Below are positions 1-8,464 of a stretch of 64,000 bases of DNA, one piece after another. The notes beneath the pieces are model-generated. The model saw only the letters and a program-made list of their open reading frames with translations, did not search any database and was not told the origin of the DNA. Source of the stretch: Drouetiella hepatica Uher 2000/2452 (GTDB lineage: Bacteria; Cyanobacteriota; Cyanobacteriia; Elainellales; Elainellaceae); the NCBI GenBank assembly GCA_019359505.1, contig JAHHHD010000003.1:186001-250000 (forward strand). The letters run 5' to 3'. The position numbers and the translations under genes are program-made. Positions within the stretch are counted from its first letter, which is position 1, and each line of letters begins with the position of its first letter.

Positions 1-20
1 TCTTCACTTCATAGGAGATT

Positions 21-272
21 ATGAAACTACAACTTGACACTCGTACGGCACATATTCCCGCATCTGTTTGGGAAAACCTCAGTCCTTGCTCCGATGTTGT
101 TCCTAGCAAAATAGAGTCTTCTACTTGGGTTAAGCTACTTCATCCGCCCACAGCTTTTAGCTTTGATGAAGCTTGGCTGCTTTGCCAAGTCTCTGAAAGT
201 CAATGGCTAGGTTGGATTCCCGATTATGGTGAGATGCTGTTAAATCTAGATGAGTTTGCTATGCCCGTTTAA
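21..272 (+). CDS. Small conserved-looking cyanobacterial protein, function unknown
   Basis: An 83-residue protein with ATG start and an AGGAGAT ribosome-binding site just upstream. There is no signal peptide or membrane segment. The second half (LLHPPTAFSFDEAWLLCQ, then a Trp-rich WLGWIPDYGE stretch) resembles a short cyanobacterial family I recall only as uncharacterised. It stands alone, because the next 650 bases hold only repeats. The clear ribosome-binding site and non-random composition support a real gene. No function can be assigned. Confidence 0.7.
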   Translation: MKLQLDTRTAHIPASVWENLSPCSDVVPSKIESSTWVKLLHPPTAFSFDEAWLLCQVSESQWLGWIPDYGEMLLNLDEFAMPV

Positions 273-480
273 ACCGCTTCAGCTCAGATCTTAAAAACTT
301 GTGGGAAATAGTAATTAGAATTGCTGAAGTACTTTTGTCTTGAAGATTTAAAGATGATTGAAAAGAGTTGCCGATCTTTATCAAGATTAACGTTCTCGTC
401 CCCTTTGAGTAGAGCTTGAGCTGCATCATATCCTATGGCAGTACGCCAGTTAGCTGCTGTTAGATCCCTAAGCCTCTTAC

Positions 481-621
481 TATGGCAACCGCCAAGGCGG
501 TTAGAACGGAAACATTTTTGGTGGGGCGCTTAGCGCCCCACCAAAAATGTCTTAAGAATCGTGGATTAAATAACCTGTACAACCGGGCTGCTGTAGGGGC
601 TTAGCCCTATAGTTGGCGATC
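481..621 (+). repeat. Hairpin repeat family A, copy A1 (long variant)
   Basis: Begins TATGGCAACCGCCAAGGCGG, then has a central palindrome built on TTTTTGGTGGGGCGC / GCGCCCCACCAAAAA. It ends near TAGTTGGCGAT. Between the palindrome and the right end lies about 60 bp of extra sequence, also present in copy A7 near 45.6 kb. It encodes no protein and looks like a non-autonomous miniature element. Confidence 0.8.
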
Positions 622-758
622 CCATGAGCCGCTCCATCATGGGCAAATCTGATAGCAGGCTAGAGAGCATGAAACTTTTTCGCTACAGCCGCTTTCAAGA
701 AAATGGTGTGGTTAAGTCACCGCTAAGCTATTCGCAAACTCGTGAATTAAAATAGCCT

Positions 759-802
759 ATAAATTAAGACCCAAGGAAGATATTCCTTGGGTCTTAATTT
801 AT
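759..802. repeat. Perfect inverted repeat, 20-bp arms with 4-nt loop
   Basis: Arms run 759-778 and 783-802 with loop GATA. The arm core is AAGACCCAAGGAA / TTCCTTGGGTCTT, flanked by A/T-rich ends. It could be a bidirectional terminator (the RRM gene on the minus strand ends at 926) or a small palindromic element. Confidence 0.7.
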
Positions 803-925
803 GGTCATTGGCGAGACATAAATTTGTTTAAAAGGACTCCTCTGCGCCCCTCTTGAACAGGTTTATACCTAGAACCAACAGCGCCGGATCGCTTTGCCTC
901 TGACGGATGTACGGACTAATGCAGC

Positions 926-1387
926 CTACGGATTAGCTGTTTGCAAGAGCTGCTTTAGCTTCTCCAACTCCTGCGCCCAGCGTGGATCAGGTTGAATAGA
1001 CTCAGGATCTTCGGTCACTACAGCCTTGCGACCAGCTACAGCTTTGCCGCTATTGCCGGTGCTGCCACCCTTAGCACGGCGATTGATGGTGGGAGCAGGA
1101 GCAGAGCTACTAGGCTCCATTTCGTCTTCCTTACCCTTTGTCCGAGGTTGTGCCCGCTCAATTTTCAGCTCGGTTTCTTTAAACATGGAGCCGTTGAACT
1201 TCTCGATCAACTGATCGGCTTCCTCTTCAGTCTTCACCGTGACAAAGCCAAATCCGCGACATTTTCCTGTTTTGCGATCGGTTATTACTTTTGTAGATGC
1301 CGAGTCGCCAAACTCGCTAAACACAGCTTCCAACTCTTGCCGCTCGAATTCCTTAGGCAAGTTGCCCACATAAAGACGAATAGACAT
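926..1387 (-). CDS. RRM-domain RNA-binding protein with low-complexity C-terminal tail
   Basis: A 153-residue protein. Residues about 3-80 form one RNA recognition motif with both signatures visible: RNP2 (LYVGNL) and RNP1 (KCRGFGFVTV). The tail of about 70 residues is rich in Ser, Pro, Ala, Gly and Arg and ends in a short Leu-rich helix (WAQELEKLKQLL). Cyanobacterial Rbp proteins bind RNA in the cytoplasm, and members of the family are linked to cold response and mRNA handling. This tail is longer and less Gly-rich than that of the second Rbp at 57.96 kb. GGAGGG lies upstream of the ATG. The gene appears monocistronic. Confidence 0.93.
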   Translation of the reverse strand: MSIRLYVGNLPKEFERQELEAVFSEFGDSASTKVITDRKTGKCRGFGFVTVKTEEEADQLIEKFNGSMFKETELKIERAQPRTKGKEDEMEPSSSAPAPTINRRAKGGSTGNSGKAVAGRKAVVTEDPESIQPDPRWAQELEKLKQLLQTANP

Positions 1388-2182
1388 GAAAAAAATCCCT
1401 CCAGAGGCTTCAGTAACAAACGATTTGAAACGTGTCTATATGACGCTGCTTTTTGATAAATCTAAATATAGAGCTGGGTGTATGAAAGAATTTGCCAACT
1501 AACGCGTAACCCTTCGACCCATTCTGAGAATACAGCTTGATGAGTACCTTCATCGATGCTAAACGACACCTGCTTTTCAAAGATCTACACTTAGGAGGGA
1601 AAAAACTGCCCAAATAACTTGTGAACCGCGCTTTTTCAATCTCAAAATGTGAGAACTATAGGTTTGGCTGGAGTTTGACCGCATCAATATGTCTACGCCA
1701 CCCACTAAGGTATCACGGTGTTGAGCCATGAGCCAATTCAAAACAAAGATTTCATTGTGGACATAAGCGATCGCCACTGCCCTTCACAAAACCAGCCTTT
1801 CCGTCGCTTCGACCCCAAACCAGAAACTTTTGTTGCCAGTTTGTTGCCAGCAAACTGTCCGCTCAGACTCCTTCATTGAAAAACAGACGCTATAAGGATA
1901 TGTCCGAAAGACCTGTCGATAGCGCAACCTAGCTTCGATAGCCCTTGCAACAAAAACCAGCCTCTAAATCGGGCTGGCTGAACTCGCTGTGTTGGGAGGA
2001 GATAACCCGATACCACTGAAACATTCGGATGACGGCAAATCAAAAGAAATTTCTAAGCTTTACCTTGACTGAATGAACTTGGCTTCGTATTAAGAAATAT
2101 AACATTACTTCTGGATATGCCGCAATATTTCTTCACAAGCCCTCTACGGGGGCAGCTCTTTTATGTTTCAGAGGAAGACTCA
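1388..2182. other. Gene-free spacer of about 800 bp
   Basis: Only short frames exist here (best 66 codons on the minus strand, 1577-1777), without ribosome-binding sites or recognisable domains. It may contain decayed coding sequence. I looked for a tmRNA because smpB follows, and saw no tmRNA-like 5' end. Confidence 0.5.
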
Positions 2183-2273
2183 TAGGACTTACGCATTTTT
2201 ATTGTGTGTAGTGGGCGCAGCCCACTACACACAATAAAAATGCACTACAGCTAGAGGGCTTGCGTAAGTCCTA
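2183..2273. mobile_element. Miniature inverted-repeat element with 13-bp terminal repeats
   Basis: A 91-bp element starts TAGGACTTACGCA (2183-2195) and ends with its exact complement TGCGTAAGTCCTA (2261-2273). Inside is a second palindrome, TAGTGGGC-GCA-GCCCACTA, extended by A/T-rich arms. It has no coding capacity. Both ends carry a TA dinucleotide, as expected for elements that insert at TA, for example those mobilised by IS630/Tc1-type transposases (inference). The right end is 2 bp beyond the smpB stop codon. Confidence 0.75.
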
Positions 2274-2275
2274 AC

Positions 2276-2743
2276 TCAATTATTTTTGATTATTCGCTCC
2301 ATTTCCCGTTTATCTTGCTTACGCTTCAGGTCCTCCCGCTTGTCGTGTAGCTTTTTGCCTCGTACCAGAGCTAGTGTTAGCTTGACCCAGCCGCGTTTCA
2401 GGTACATTTTCAGCGGCACAAGCGTTAAGCCCTGCTGCTCTACTTGACCAATCAATTTGCGGATTTCCTGTTGGTGCAGTAGCAGCTTACGAGTGCGGCG
2501 CGGGTCGTGGTTATAAGCCTGAATAGTGCTTTGGTGAGGTGAAATATGGATATTATGCAGCCATGCCTCGCCGTTGCGGATTAGCGCAAAGCCATCCCGC
2601 AGATTGGCTTTGCCTTGCCGGATAGATTTTACCTCTGTGCCCCTTAACTCAACCCCCACTTCGTAGGTTTCTAAGATTTCATATTGAAATCGGGCTTGGC
2701 GGTTATCGGCAACTATTTTGTAACCGTCGTCATTTTCGCTCAT
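2276..2743 (-). CDS. smpB: SsrA-binding protein SmpB
   Basis: A 155-residue protein, the usual SmpB length. It binds tmRNA and delivers it to stalled ribosomes in trans-translation, in the cytoplasm. Diagnostic stretches are the N-terminal [12 protein letters not shown], the [15 protein letters not shown] segment of the beta-barrel, and the basic C-terminal tail ([22 protein letters not shown]) that enters the decoding centre. The ATG start is clear. The stop lies 2 bp from a miniature inverted-repeat element, which therefore forms the immediate 3' flank. The partner tmRNA gene is not in the window. Confidence 0.97.
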   Translation of the reverse strand: MSENDDGYKIVADNRQARFQYEILETYEVGVELRGTEVKSIRQGKANLRDGFALIRNGEAWLHNIHISPHQSTIQAYNHDPRRTRKLLLHQQEIRKLIGQVEQQGLTLVPLKMYLKRGWVKLTLALVRGKKLHDKREDLKRKQDKREMERIIKNN

Positions 2744-2838
2744 GAGAAATTGCAGATGAATTAAGATAAATCAATTGAAGGCTGGGGCTGCGGGGCATTG
2801 GGCGATCGCCGACTAGACCCTGACGCTCGATCCTGTCG

Positions 2839-3105
2839 CTACTCAACGACGATGCGCCATTCATGAAGCTGGTAGTCTACACAACCATTTTGAATCAGCG
2901 GATCACGAGCAACGATCGCCCTAGCCTCTTCCAGATTTGCAGCCTTGAAGAGGAGCATTCCGCCGCCAAATTCTGCCCAGTAGCCTGATTTTGCCTCATG
3001 CCCTTGGGCAATCAAGTCTCTCACATAGTCTCTGTGAGCTGGAACAAATTGGTCAAAGGTCGTCCTATCTACGATACCTTTCTCAATCTTGACAAACCAA
3101 TGCAC
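2839..3105 (-). CDS. YCII-family protein (YciI-like)
   Basis: An 88-residue single-domain protein of the YCII family: ferredoxin-like fold, dimeric, with His and Asp residues lining a putative active site. Visible features are MHWFVKIEKG at the N-terminus, a central AQGHEAKSGYWAEFGGGMLLF and the terminal DPLIQNGCVDYQLHEWRIV. The biological role of most members is unknown. The start is GTG: a strong AAAGGAGG site lies 7 nt upstream of it and no ATG is available. Confidence 0.88.
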   Translation of the reverse strand: MHWFVKIEKGIVDRTTFDQFVPAHRDYVRDLIAQGHEAKSGYWAEFGGGMLLFKAANLEEARAIVARDPLIQNGCVDYQLHEWRIVVE

Positions 3106-3185
3106 AGACTGACCTCCTTTGATGGGAAATTCTAGGATATCCGACAGGACTGCAATTCTTAGTGGCTGTGCTATTATCCTTACGC

Positions 3186-3215
3186 ATTAAATTCACCAGT
3201 ATTAAATTCACCAGT
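3186..3215 (+). repeat. 15-bp direct repeat, two copies
   Basis: ATTAAATTCACCAGT occurs twice head to tail (3186-3200, 3201-3215) in the spacer upstream of the SH3 gene. Confidence 0.85.
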
Positions 3216-3268
3216 GGCATCTCAAGCGGTGGCACCATGAGCAAGCCGGGAATGAGCGAGGTTAAAGT

Positions 3269-4156
3269 ATGGGTTTGAGAAGGCTGGGCCTGTTAACTGT
3301 GCTGAGCTACAGCATGATAGAAATCGGTAGATTGGGGATTGGTTTATTGGGAGGGGCGATCGCTTCTCCGATCTATCAATCCAATGTAGATAGGCAGTCC
3401 AGTGCAGATGGACAGTTTGATGCAGATAGACAAGTTGCCCAAAACTCTGATATAGGCTGCCGTCAAACCAATGCCATAACCGGAGTTTACGAACAGCCAA
3501 ATCTAGACAGCGCTTCGCGGGGCATCTTGCCCTTGGCACAGACCGTGCGGATAGAAGTCTTGGGAACCGGAACAGGCTGGGCACGCATTAACCAACCTGT
3601 AGTGGGGTGGATACAGGCTAGATATCTGACGCCCGATGCATCCTGTGGCGATCTGGGGGTGGCTACTCCTCAAAATCCCGTACTTTCCAACACGGCAACC
3701 TCTGGATCGGCTCAAGCCCCCAATCGCTCCTTTGGTCAACCGGGTTCCTCTAGTCAGCCGCGCCAGCGCCAGCCGCGCCAACAGGAAGCTAGTTCCTTCC
3801 CCAGCCCAGATCTGTCCAGTCTTCGTTCTAACCGTGCTGGTAACGGCAGATCTACACCCGAAATTCGATCGCCTAATGCTGCTCAAGCCCCTGATACTCA
3901 AGTGACGACTTTAACCTGCGACGTGTTGCCTACTGAAGAGCTGATGGTAAGGCGTGAGCCAATTGTGGCGGCTGATACCTTTATTACAACCATCCCTATC
4001 GGAACCTACCAATTCCAATTTACGCGCACCACCCGCACCGTCGAAACTCCTCAAGGAATTCAGCGCTGGGTCTACATTACGGCTCCGGTAGAAGGCTGGA
4101 TTTCGTTAGGCTATGTGGGTAAAGACTTTAATTTAGGAGGACGAGAGTGTGGTTAA
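3269..4156 (+). CDS. Secreted protein with two SH3-like domains
   Basis: A 295-residue protein. A hydrophobic N-terminus (about residues 5-33) suggests a signal peptide or anchor. Two SH3-like modules follow, about residues 50-120 (ending GWARINQPVVGWIQARYLTP) and 210-290 (ending VYITAPVEGWISLGYVG), joined by a Pro/Gln/Ser-rich linker of about 85 residues. Bacterial SH3 domains commonly bind cell-wall peptides, so a periplasmic or wall-associated role is likely. The 3' end overlaps the start of the oligopeptidase gene by 8 bp, which implies co-transcription and translational coupling. Confidence 0.82.
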   Translation: MGLRRLGLLTVLSYSMIEIGRLGIGLLGGAIASPIYQSNVDRQSSADGQFDADRQVAQNSDIGCRQTNAITGVYEQPNLDSASRGILPLAQTVRIEVLGTGTGWARINQPVVGWIQARYLTPDASCGDLGVATPQNPVLSNTATSGSAQAPNRSFGQPGSSSQPRQRQPRQQEASSFPSPDLSSLRSNRAGNGRSTPEIRSPNAAQAPDTQVTTLTCDVLPTEELMVRREPIVAADTFITTIPIGTYQFQFTRTTRTVETPQGIQRWVYITAPVEGWISLGYVGKDFNLGGRECG

Positions 4157-6233
4157 TGCTAATCGTGAGGGCATGAAGAGCGAAAGTGGGGAGGTTCTAG
4201 CACCGCCGATCGCTGCTCAGCATCCTTATGTGCATTCGTTGCATGGTGACGAGCGAGTTGATCCCTATTTTTGGATGCGCGATCGCGAAAATCCAGAGGT
4301 GATTGCCTACCTAGAAGCCGAAAATGCCTACACCGAAGCCATGATGGAGCAGACGCGATCGCTACAGCAGTCGCTCTATGACGAAATCTTGGGCAGAATT
4401 CAGGAAACTGATTTGTCGGTGCCCTATCGTAAGGGAAATTATTACTACTACAGCCGCACTGAAGAAGGCAAAAATTACTCGATTTTTTGCCGTAAGCTGG
4501 GCAGTCTGGAAGCACCTGAAGAAATAGTGCTGGATCAAAATCAGCTTGCAGAAGGGAAAGAATATTTTTCTCTAGGGGTCTTGCGGGTTAGCCCCGACCA
4601 TCAGTTGCTGGCATATTCAGTCGATGCAACAGGTGCAGAGGTTTACACCCTGCAATTTCTCGATCTCAATACGCGCCAGCTCTATCCTGAGAGCATTCTC
4701 GATACAGGCTCTTCGTTTGCTTGGGGCAACGATAGTCAGACGGTGTTTTATACCACCATGGATGAAGCCCATCGACCCTTCAAGCTGTTTCGGCATACCC
4801 TGGGAGGGGCGATCGACTCAGATGTGCTGATTCATCACGAGACGGATGACTCGTTCTATCTGGGTGTGGGTAAAACCCGCAGCGAAGCCTATGTGCTGAT
4901 GAGTATGGGCAGCAAAATCACTTCAGAAATTCACTACCTAGACGGCAATAATCCAACGGGCGAGTTTCAGGTGATTCGTCCGCGCACCACGGGCATTGAA
5001 TATGACGTAGAGCATCACACAGACGCTTTTTATATCACCACCAACGAAGCTGCCATCAACTTTAAGCTGATGAAGGCTCCCGTGGGTGCAGTGAGTGACT
5101 GGCAGGAGGTGCTGCCCCATCGAGAAGATGTGCTGCTAGAAGGGGTAAGCGCTTTTGTCGATCATCTAATTATTTACGAGCGTCAGGGTGGCTTGCCCAA
5201 GATTCGGATTCGTCAGCTCTCGACAGCAGAAGAACACTATATTTCCTTCCCTGAACCCACCTATGAGGTTGGGGAATCCACGAACCCAGACTTCAACACC
5301 GATACACTGCGCTACGGCTACACGTCTCTGGTCACACCCAGCTCTGCGTTTGACTACAACTTGAACACGCGAGAGCAAACCCTGCTGAAGCAAACGGCTG
5401 TCTTAGGCGGCTATGACCCCGCACAGTATGTCAGCGAACGGCTAGAGGCGATCGCCCCTGACGGCACTTCCGTACCTCTCTCGCTGGTTTATAAGAAAGG
5501 GGTAGTTCTCAATGGCGCTAATCCGGTTTATCTAACGGGCTATGGCTCCTACGGCTATAGCTATCCTGACTCATTTTCATCGACGCGGCTGAGCTTGCTG
5601 AATCGCGGCGTGGTGATCGCGATCGCCCATATTCGCGGCGGCTCCGAGATGGGGCGCAAATGGTATGAAGACGGCAAGTTTCTGCATAAAAAGAATACCT
5701 TTACCGACTTCATTGCTTGTGCAGAATACTTAATTCAGGAAAACTGGACATCGCCTCGGCATCTGGCAATTTCGGGCGGGAGTGCCGGAGGACTGCTGAT
5801 GGGGGCAGTGCTGAATATGCGGCCTGACTTGTTTGAAATGGCGATCGCAGATGTGCCCTTTGTCGATGTTGTCACCACGATTCTCGATACCTCGCTGCCG
5901 CTGTCGGCGATGGAGTGGGAGGAGTGGGGCAACCCTAACGACAAAGCCTACTACGACTACATGAAGTCTTACTCGCCCTACGACAATGTAGAGGCTAAAG
6001 ACTACCCGGCGCTGCTGATCACGGCAGGTTTGAATGATCCTCGCGTTTCGTACTGGGAACCCGCCAAATGGACTGCCAAACTGCGTGACTTGAAAACAGA
6101 TAGCAATATTCTCTTGCTCAAAACCAATATGGGAGCCGGACATGGCGGTGCCTCTGGGCGCTACGAGCAGATTAAAGAGATCGCCTTCGAGTTCGCCTTC
6201 CTGCTCGATCGGTGGGGCTTAGGTGAGAAATAG
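4149..6233 (+). CDS. ptrB: Oligopeptidase B (S9 family serine peptidase)
   Basis: 694 residues, the normal size for oligopeptidase B, which cleaves short peptides after Arg or Lys in the cytoplasm. Residues up to about 400 are the beta-propeller gating domain and the rest an alpha/beta hydrolase. The nucleophile sits in GGSAGG (Ser near 545), Asp in TAGLNDPRV and His in AGHGG. The FVDVVTT and SYSPYDNV stretches are typical of the family. The start is GTG inside the previous gene. An ATG eight codons downstream (4173) is an alternative that would shorten the overlap-coupled N-terminus. No signal peptide is present. Confidence 0.95.
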   Translation: MVNANREGMKSESGEVLAPPIAAQHPYVHSLHGDERVDPYFWMRDRENPEVIAYLEAENAYTEAMMEQTRSLQQSLYDEILGRIQETDLSVPYRKGNYYYYSRTEEGKNYSIFCRKLGSLEAPEEIVLDQNQLAEGKEYFSLGVLRVSPDHQLLAYSVDATGAEVYTLQFLDLNTRQLYPESILDTGSSFAWGNDSQTVFYTTMDEAHRPFKLFRHTLGGAIDSDVLIHHETDDSFYLGVGKTRSEAYVLMSMGSKITSEIHYLDGNNPTGEFQVIRPRTTGIEYDVEHHTDAFYITTNEAAINFKLMKAPVGAVSDWQEVLPHREDVLLEGVSAFVDHLIIYERQGGLPKIRIRQLSTAEEHYISFPEPTYEVGESTNPDFNTDTLRYGYTSLVTPSSAFDYNLNTREQTLLKQTAVLGGYDPAQYVSERLEAIAPDGTSVPLSLVYKKGVVLNGANPVYLTGYGSYGYSYPDSFSSTRLSLLNRGVVIAIAHIRGGSEMGRKWYEDGKFLHKKNTFTDFIACAEYLIQENWTSPRHLAISGGSAGGLLMGAVLNMRPDLFEMAIADVPFVDVVTTILDTSLPLSAMEWEEWGNPNDKAYYDYMKSYSPYDNVEAKDYPALLITAGLNDPRVSYWEPAKWTAKLRDLKTDSNILLLKTNMGAGHGGASGRYEQIKEIAFEFAFLLDRWGLGEK

Positions 6234-6247
6234 TCTGTATTTTTCGC

Positions 6248-6292
6248 AAGAGAGCCGTTTTGGAGTAGTTTACTGCCCCAAAATAGCTCTTG
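6248..6292 (+). terminator. Imperfect hairpin after oligopeptidase B
   Basis: CAAGAG...CTCTTG and TTTTGG...CCAAAA arms form a bulged hairpin 15-60 bp after the stop. There is no strong T-run, so it may be a weak terminator or a 3'-end stabiliser. Confidence 0.35.
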
Positions 6293-6383
6293 GATGAGGA
6301 GCTACATCAGGGTCGCTAGATTAGGTGAAGATATGATAGAATGCTTGACTGCATTGTTATTTTTATAGGGACAAGCTACTGTT

Positions 6384-6653
6384 ATGGCTCTGTTGCAACA
6401 GCGTAAGCAGGAAATCATCACGGATTATCAGGTTCACGAAACTGATACCGGATCATCAGATGTTCAGGTTGCCATGCTAACCGAACGTATTAATAAACTC
6501 AGCTCCCACCTGAAGGGAAACAAGAAGGATCACGCTTCTCGCCGGGGACTGCTAAAAATGATTGGTCAGCGCAAGCGATTGCTGGCTTACATCATGCGTC
6601 AAGACAAGGATCGCTACAGAGCGCTGATTACTCGTCTAGGTATTCGCGGTTAA
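6384..6653 (+). CDS. rpsO: 30S ribosomal protein S15
   Basis: 89 residues, the standard S15 length. It binds the central domain of 16S rRNA early in 30S assembly. Signatures are [16 protein letters not shown], the central [20 protein letters not shown] block ([14 protein letters not shown]) and RKRLLAYI near the C-terminus. It is followed after 47 bp by a PAM68-type gene. I recall the rpsO-PAM68 neighbourhood as common in cyanobacteria, which supports both calls. S15 genes are often autoregulated through their leader. The 150-bp leader here could hold such a structure, but I did not resolve one. Confidence 0.98.
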   Translation: MALLQQRKQEIITDYQVHETDTGSSDVQVAMLTERINKLSSHLKGNKKDHASRRGLLKMIGQRKRLLAYIMRQDKDRYRALITRLGIRG

Positions 6654-6700
6654 ATTTTTGTCGCTGGTTTCTAGTTCAGGTCATATTGCCAGGTAGTTGT

Positions 6701-7327
6701 ATGTCCTCTCGCCCAGAATTAGACGCTTCAAAGGGCAACGGTGAAAAAGGTGAACCGGATGCTAATGCGGCTCAGCGCCAGCTGCTGCCGTTTGAACCTA
6801 AGAGTCGCAAGCCTGTAGACAATTCAAAGATCACCCCTCAGGCGAAGGCGGGCAAAGCTAAAGGCGGTAAACCCGCCGCTAAGCCTGCTGCCGTTGGTAA
6901 GCCTATTTCCGGGAGATCTGGTGAAACTAGCCGGAGCGCGATCGCCTCAGGCATTCCCGATGAGGTAAGTCGCCGCATGGTGTGGCGGATGGCGCTTCTC
7001 TGCGGCATTCCATCTGCACTGGGGATGCTGACCTTTGTGGGCAGCTATCTTTTGGTCATTAACGATGTCGATTTGCCAACTTATGCGGTCTTGCTAGTTA
7101 GCCTCGGCTGGTTTGGCTTAGGCGTGCTGGGGCTAAGCTATGGCGTACTTTCGGCTTCGTGGGACGAAGAGGTTGTGGGTAGCCTGGTGGGTTGGGACGA
7201 GTTTACAACCAACTGGGGTCGAATGCGGGCAAACTGGCGAAACAATGCTGAACTGGCTAAGGCGGCAAAAGCGGAGGCAGACATTGAAGCCCGGAGAGCT
7301 GCGAAAAAAGCTAAGTTGGGCAAATAA
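6701..7327 (+). CDS. pam68: PAM68-family photosystem II assembly protein
   Basis: 208 residues from the ATG at 6701. A TTG five codons earlier is possible, but AGG sits 7 nt before this ATG. The soluble N-terminus (about 90 residues) is rich in Lys, Ala, Gly and Pro. Two membrane helices follow (ALLCGIPSALGMLTFVGSYLLV and YAVLLVSLGWFGLGVLGLSYG), then a charged tail with VGWDEFTTNWGRMRANW. PAM68 proteins act in thylakoid membranes in early photosystem II assembly and chlorophyll insertion into CP47. Its position after rpsO supports the call. The 3' end faces the DUF1517 gene 26 bp away. Confidence 0.88.
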   Translation: MSSRPELDASKGNGEKGEPDANAAQRQLLPFEPKSRKPVDNSKITPQAKAGKAKGGKPAAKPAAVGKPISGRSGETSRSAIASGIPDEVSRRMVWRMALLCGIPSALGMLTFVGSYLLVINDVDLPTYAVLLVSLGWFGLGVLGLSYGVLSASWDEEVVGSLVGWDEFTTNWGRMRANWRNNAELAKAAKAEADIEARRAAKKAKLGK

Positions 7328-7353
7328 TTTTCTGCATTGGGTCTGCCCCGACT

Positions 7354-8367
7354 TTAGGCAATCTGAATCAGGCTGGGGTACTCTGCCAAAAGCTCGTCGT
7401 GGGTTAGGCTATCGGCTGAGTCTTGAGGACTCCAGAGCAGTTCAAAGACGGATAGATATTCTGGCGGCAGAGCAGAAATTTGGCGAAGTGAGTTTTGCAG
7501 CTCCTCGATCGTATGCATAGGGCGCACTAGAGGATTGTCGTTTTCGGTGCCAATGAGTAAGGTGACTACGATGTAAGCCGCAGGTTCATCTCCCGCGCGT
7601 AGCGTTTGTCTGCGGGTTTGTCCGCCAACTTTGGCTAAGGTTTCAGCGCTGAATTTGCTACGCTCCTCGATCGAAACCTGCTCAAATTGAGATTCGGCTT
7701 CCTCACGGCTTTTGAAGGTTTGAGATTTCGCGAAAACATGTGTCCAGTTTTCGGGCGATCGCAGTAATGCCAGCACAGATTCTCGCAGGAGTTCAGTTCT
7801 TCCTTCGGGCGTGTCAGTCTCCAAATTGAGGGTTAGCTCGGTTAGGTCAGCCTGAAGTTGTCGGGCTTGTGCCAAGAGTGCGACCTGAAGTTGGGTAACA
7901 GTGACGGTATCGTTTTGCAGGTCTCTATTTGTCCCTGGGACGGCTTCAGGTTGACCTGCTTGATTTGCAGGACGTCGCACCAGGAAGTACCACAGGATGA
8001 CTCCAAAAGTGGCTAGACCTCCCGCTAACAGTATAAAGGTCAGGAAATTTAGAGGGCTGCTGTAGCCATATCCCCCCACAGGATAGGAACGGTAGGGATA
8101 AGGATCAACATAGACCCGCGGATTGTCGGATCGGTAGGGCGTAGTGGAGCGACTGGGGGCTGGAGGAGACGATCGCCGAAATGATCCGCCTCGGCTCCGC
8201 CCCCCTGAGCTTTTTGCCTCAACGCGATCGCCCTTCAGATGAACCGAGAATTCAGCCTGCTCGCTAATGCTCAGGTTACTAACGCTCAGGCTACTAACGC
8301 TCAGGCTATTGACTAATGTGAACGCAAGCAATGGAGTAAGCAGGTGCAATCTAGAACGGTGCGACAT
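7354..8367 (-). CDS. DUF1517 membrane protein
   Basis: 337 residues from the ATG at 8367, which has GAGG 9 nt upstream. A TTG three codons earlier has no spaced site. A signal-like N-terminus (LLTPLLAFTLVNSLSV) runs into a triplicated SLSVS/N motif encoded by 15-bp DNA repeats. Then come a basic Ser/Arg/Gly stretch, one membrane helix (LNFLTFILLAGGLATFGVILWYFLVRR, split across about 100-130) and a soluble DUF1517 domain (TVTQLQVALLAQ ... AAYIVVTLLIGTEND). Family members are found in cyanobacteria and chloroplast envelopes. Their function is not settled. Confidence 0.85.
   Translation of the reverse strand: MSHRSRLHLLTPLLAFTLVNSLSVSSLSVSNLSISEQAEFSVHLKGDRVEAKSSGGRSRGGSFRRSSPPAPSRSTTPYRSDNPRVYVDPYPYRSYPVGGYGYSSPLNFLTFILLAGGLATFGVILWYFLVRRPANQAGQPEAVPGTNRDLQNDTVTVTQLQVALLAQARQLQADLTELTLNLETDTPEGRTELLRESVLALLRSPENWTHVFAKSQTFKSREEAESQFEQVSIEERSKFSAETLAKVGGQTRRQTLRAGDEPAAYIVVTLLIGTENDNPLVRPMHTIEELQNSLRQISALPPEYLSVFELLWSPQDSADSLTHDELLAEYPSLIQIA
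8257..8310 (-). repeat. 15-bp tandem repeat inside the DUF1517 gene
   Basis: Units of GCTCAGGCTACTAAC (plus-strand spelling, with small variations) repeat three times and encode LSVS-type pentapeptides just after the signal-like segment. Confidence 0.75.
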
Positions 8368-8464
8368 GGAAGGCAACCTCGGTGAGCGATCGGGAAGGGT
8401 ATTCTCGATTCAGTTTGCCCATTTGCCGCTGTAGAATCTCAGAGCGATCGCCTTTTCCTAGCCG

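Larger units (their letters stand above)
273..925. other. Gene-free spacer carrying repeats
   Basis: No convincing reading frame was found. The stretch holds a long copy of hairpin family A (about 481-621) and a perfect 20-bp-arm inverted repeat (759-802). The remainder is AT-rich and unremarkable. Confidence 0.7.

Noticed and set aside
992-1456. 154-codon frame antisense to the first RRM gene
   Set aside because: Shadow of the RRM coding sequence; no ribosome-binding site or domain.
1410-1777. Two short minus-strand frames upstream of the first RRM gene
   Set aside because: No ribosome-binding sites, no recognisable motifs; may be decayed sequence but cannot be supported.
1388-2275. Possible tmRNA gene next to smpB
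   Set aside because: No tmRNA-like 5' end or tag-coding frame was seen; smpB and ssrA are often unlinked.
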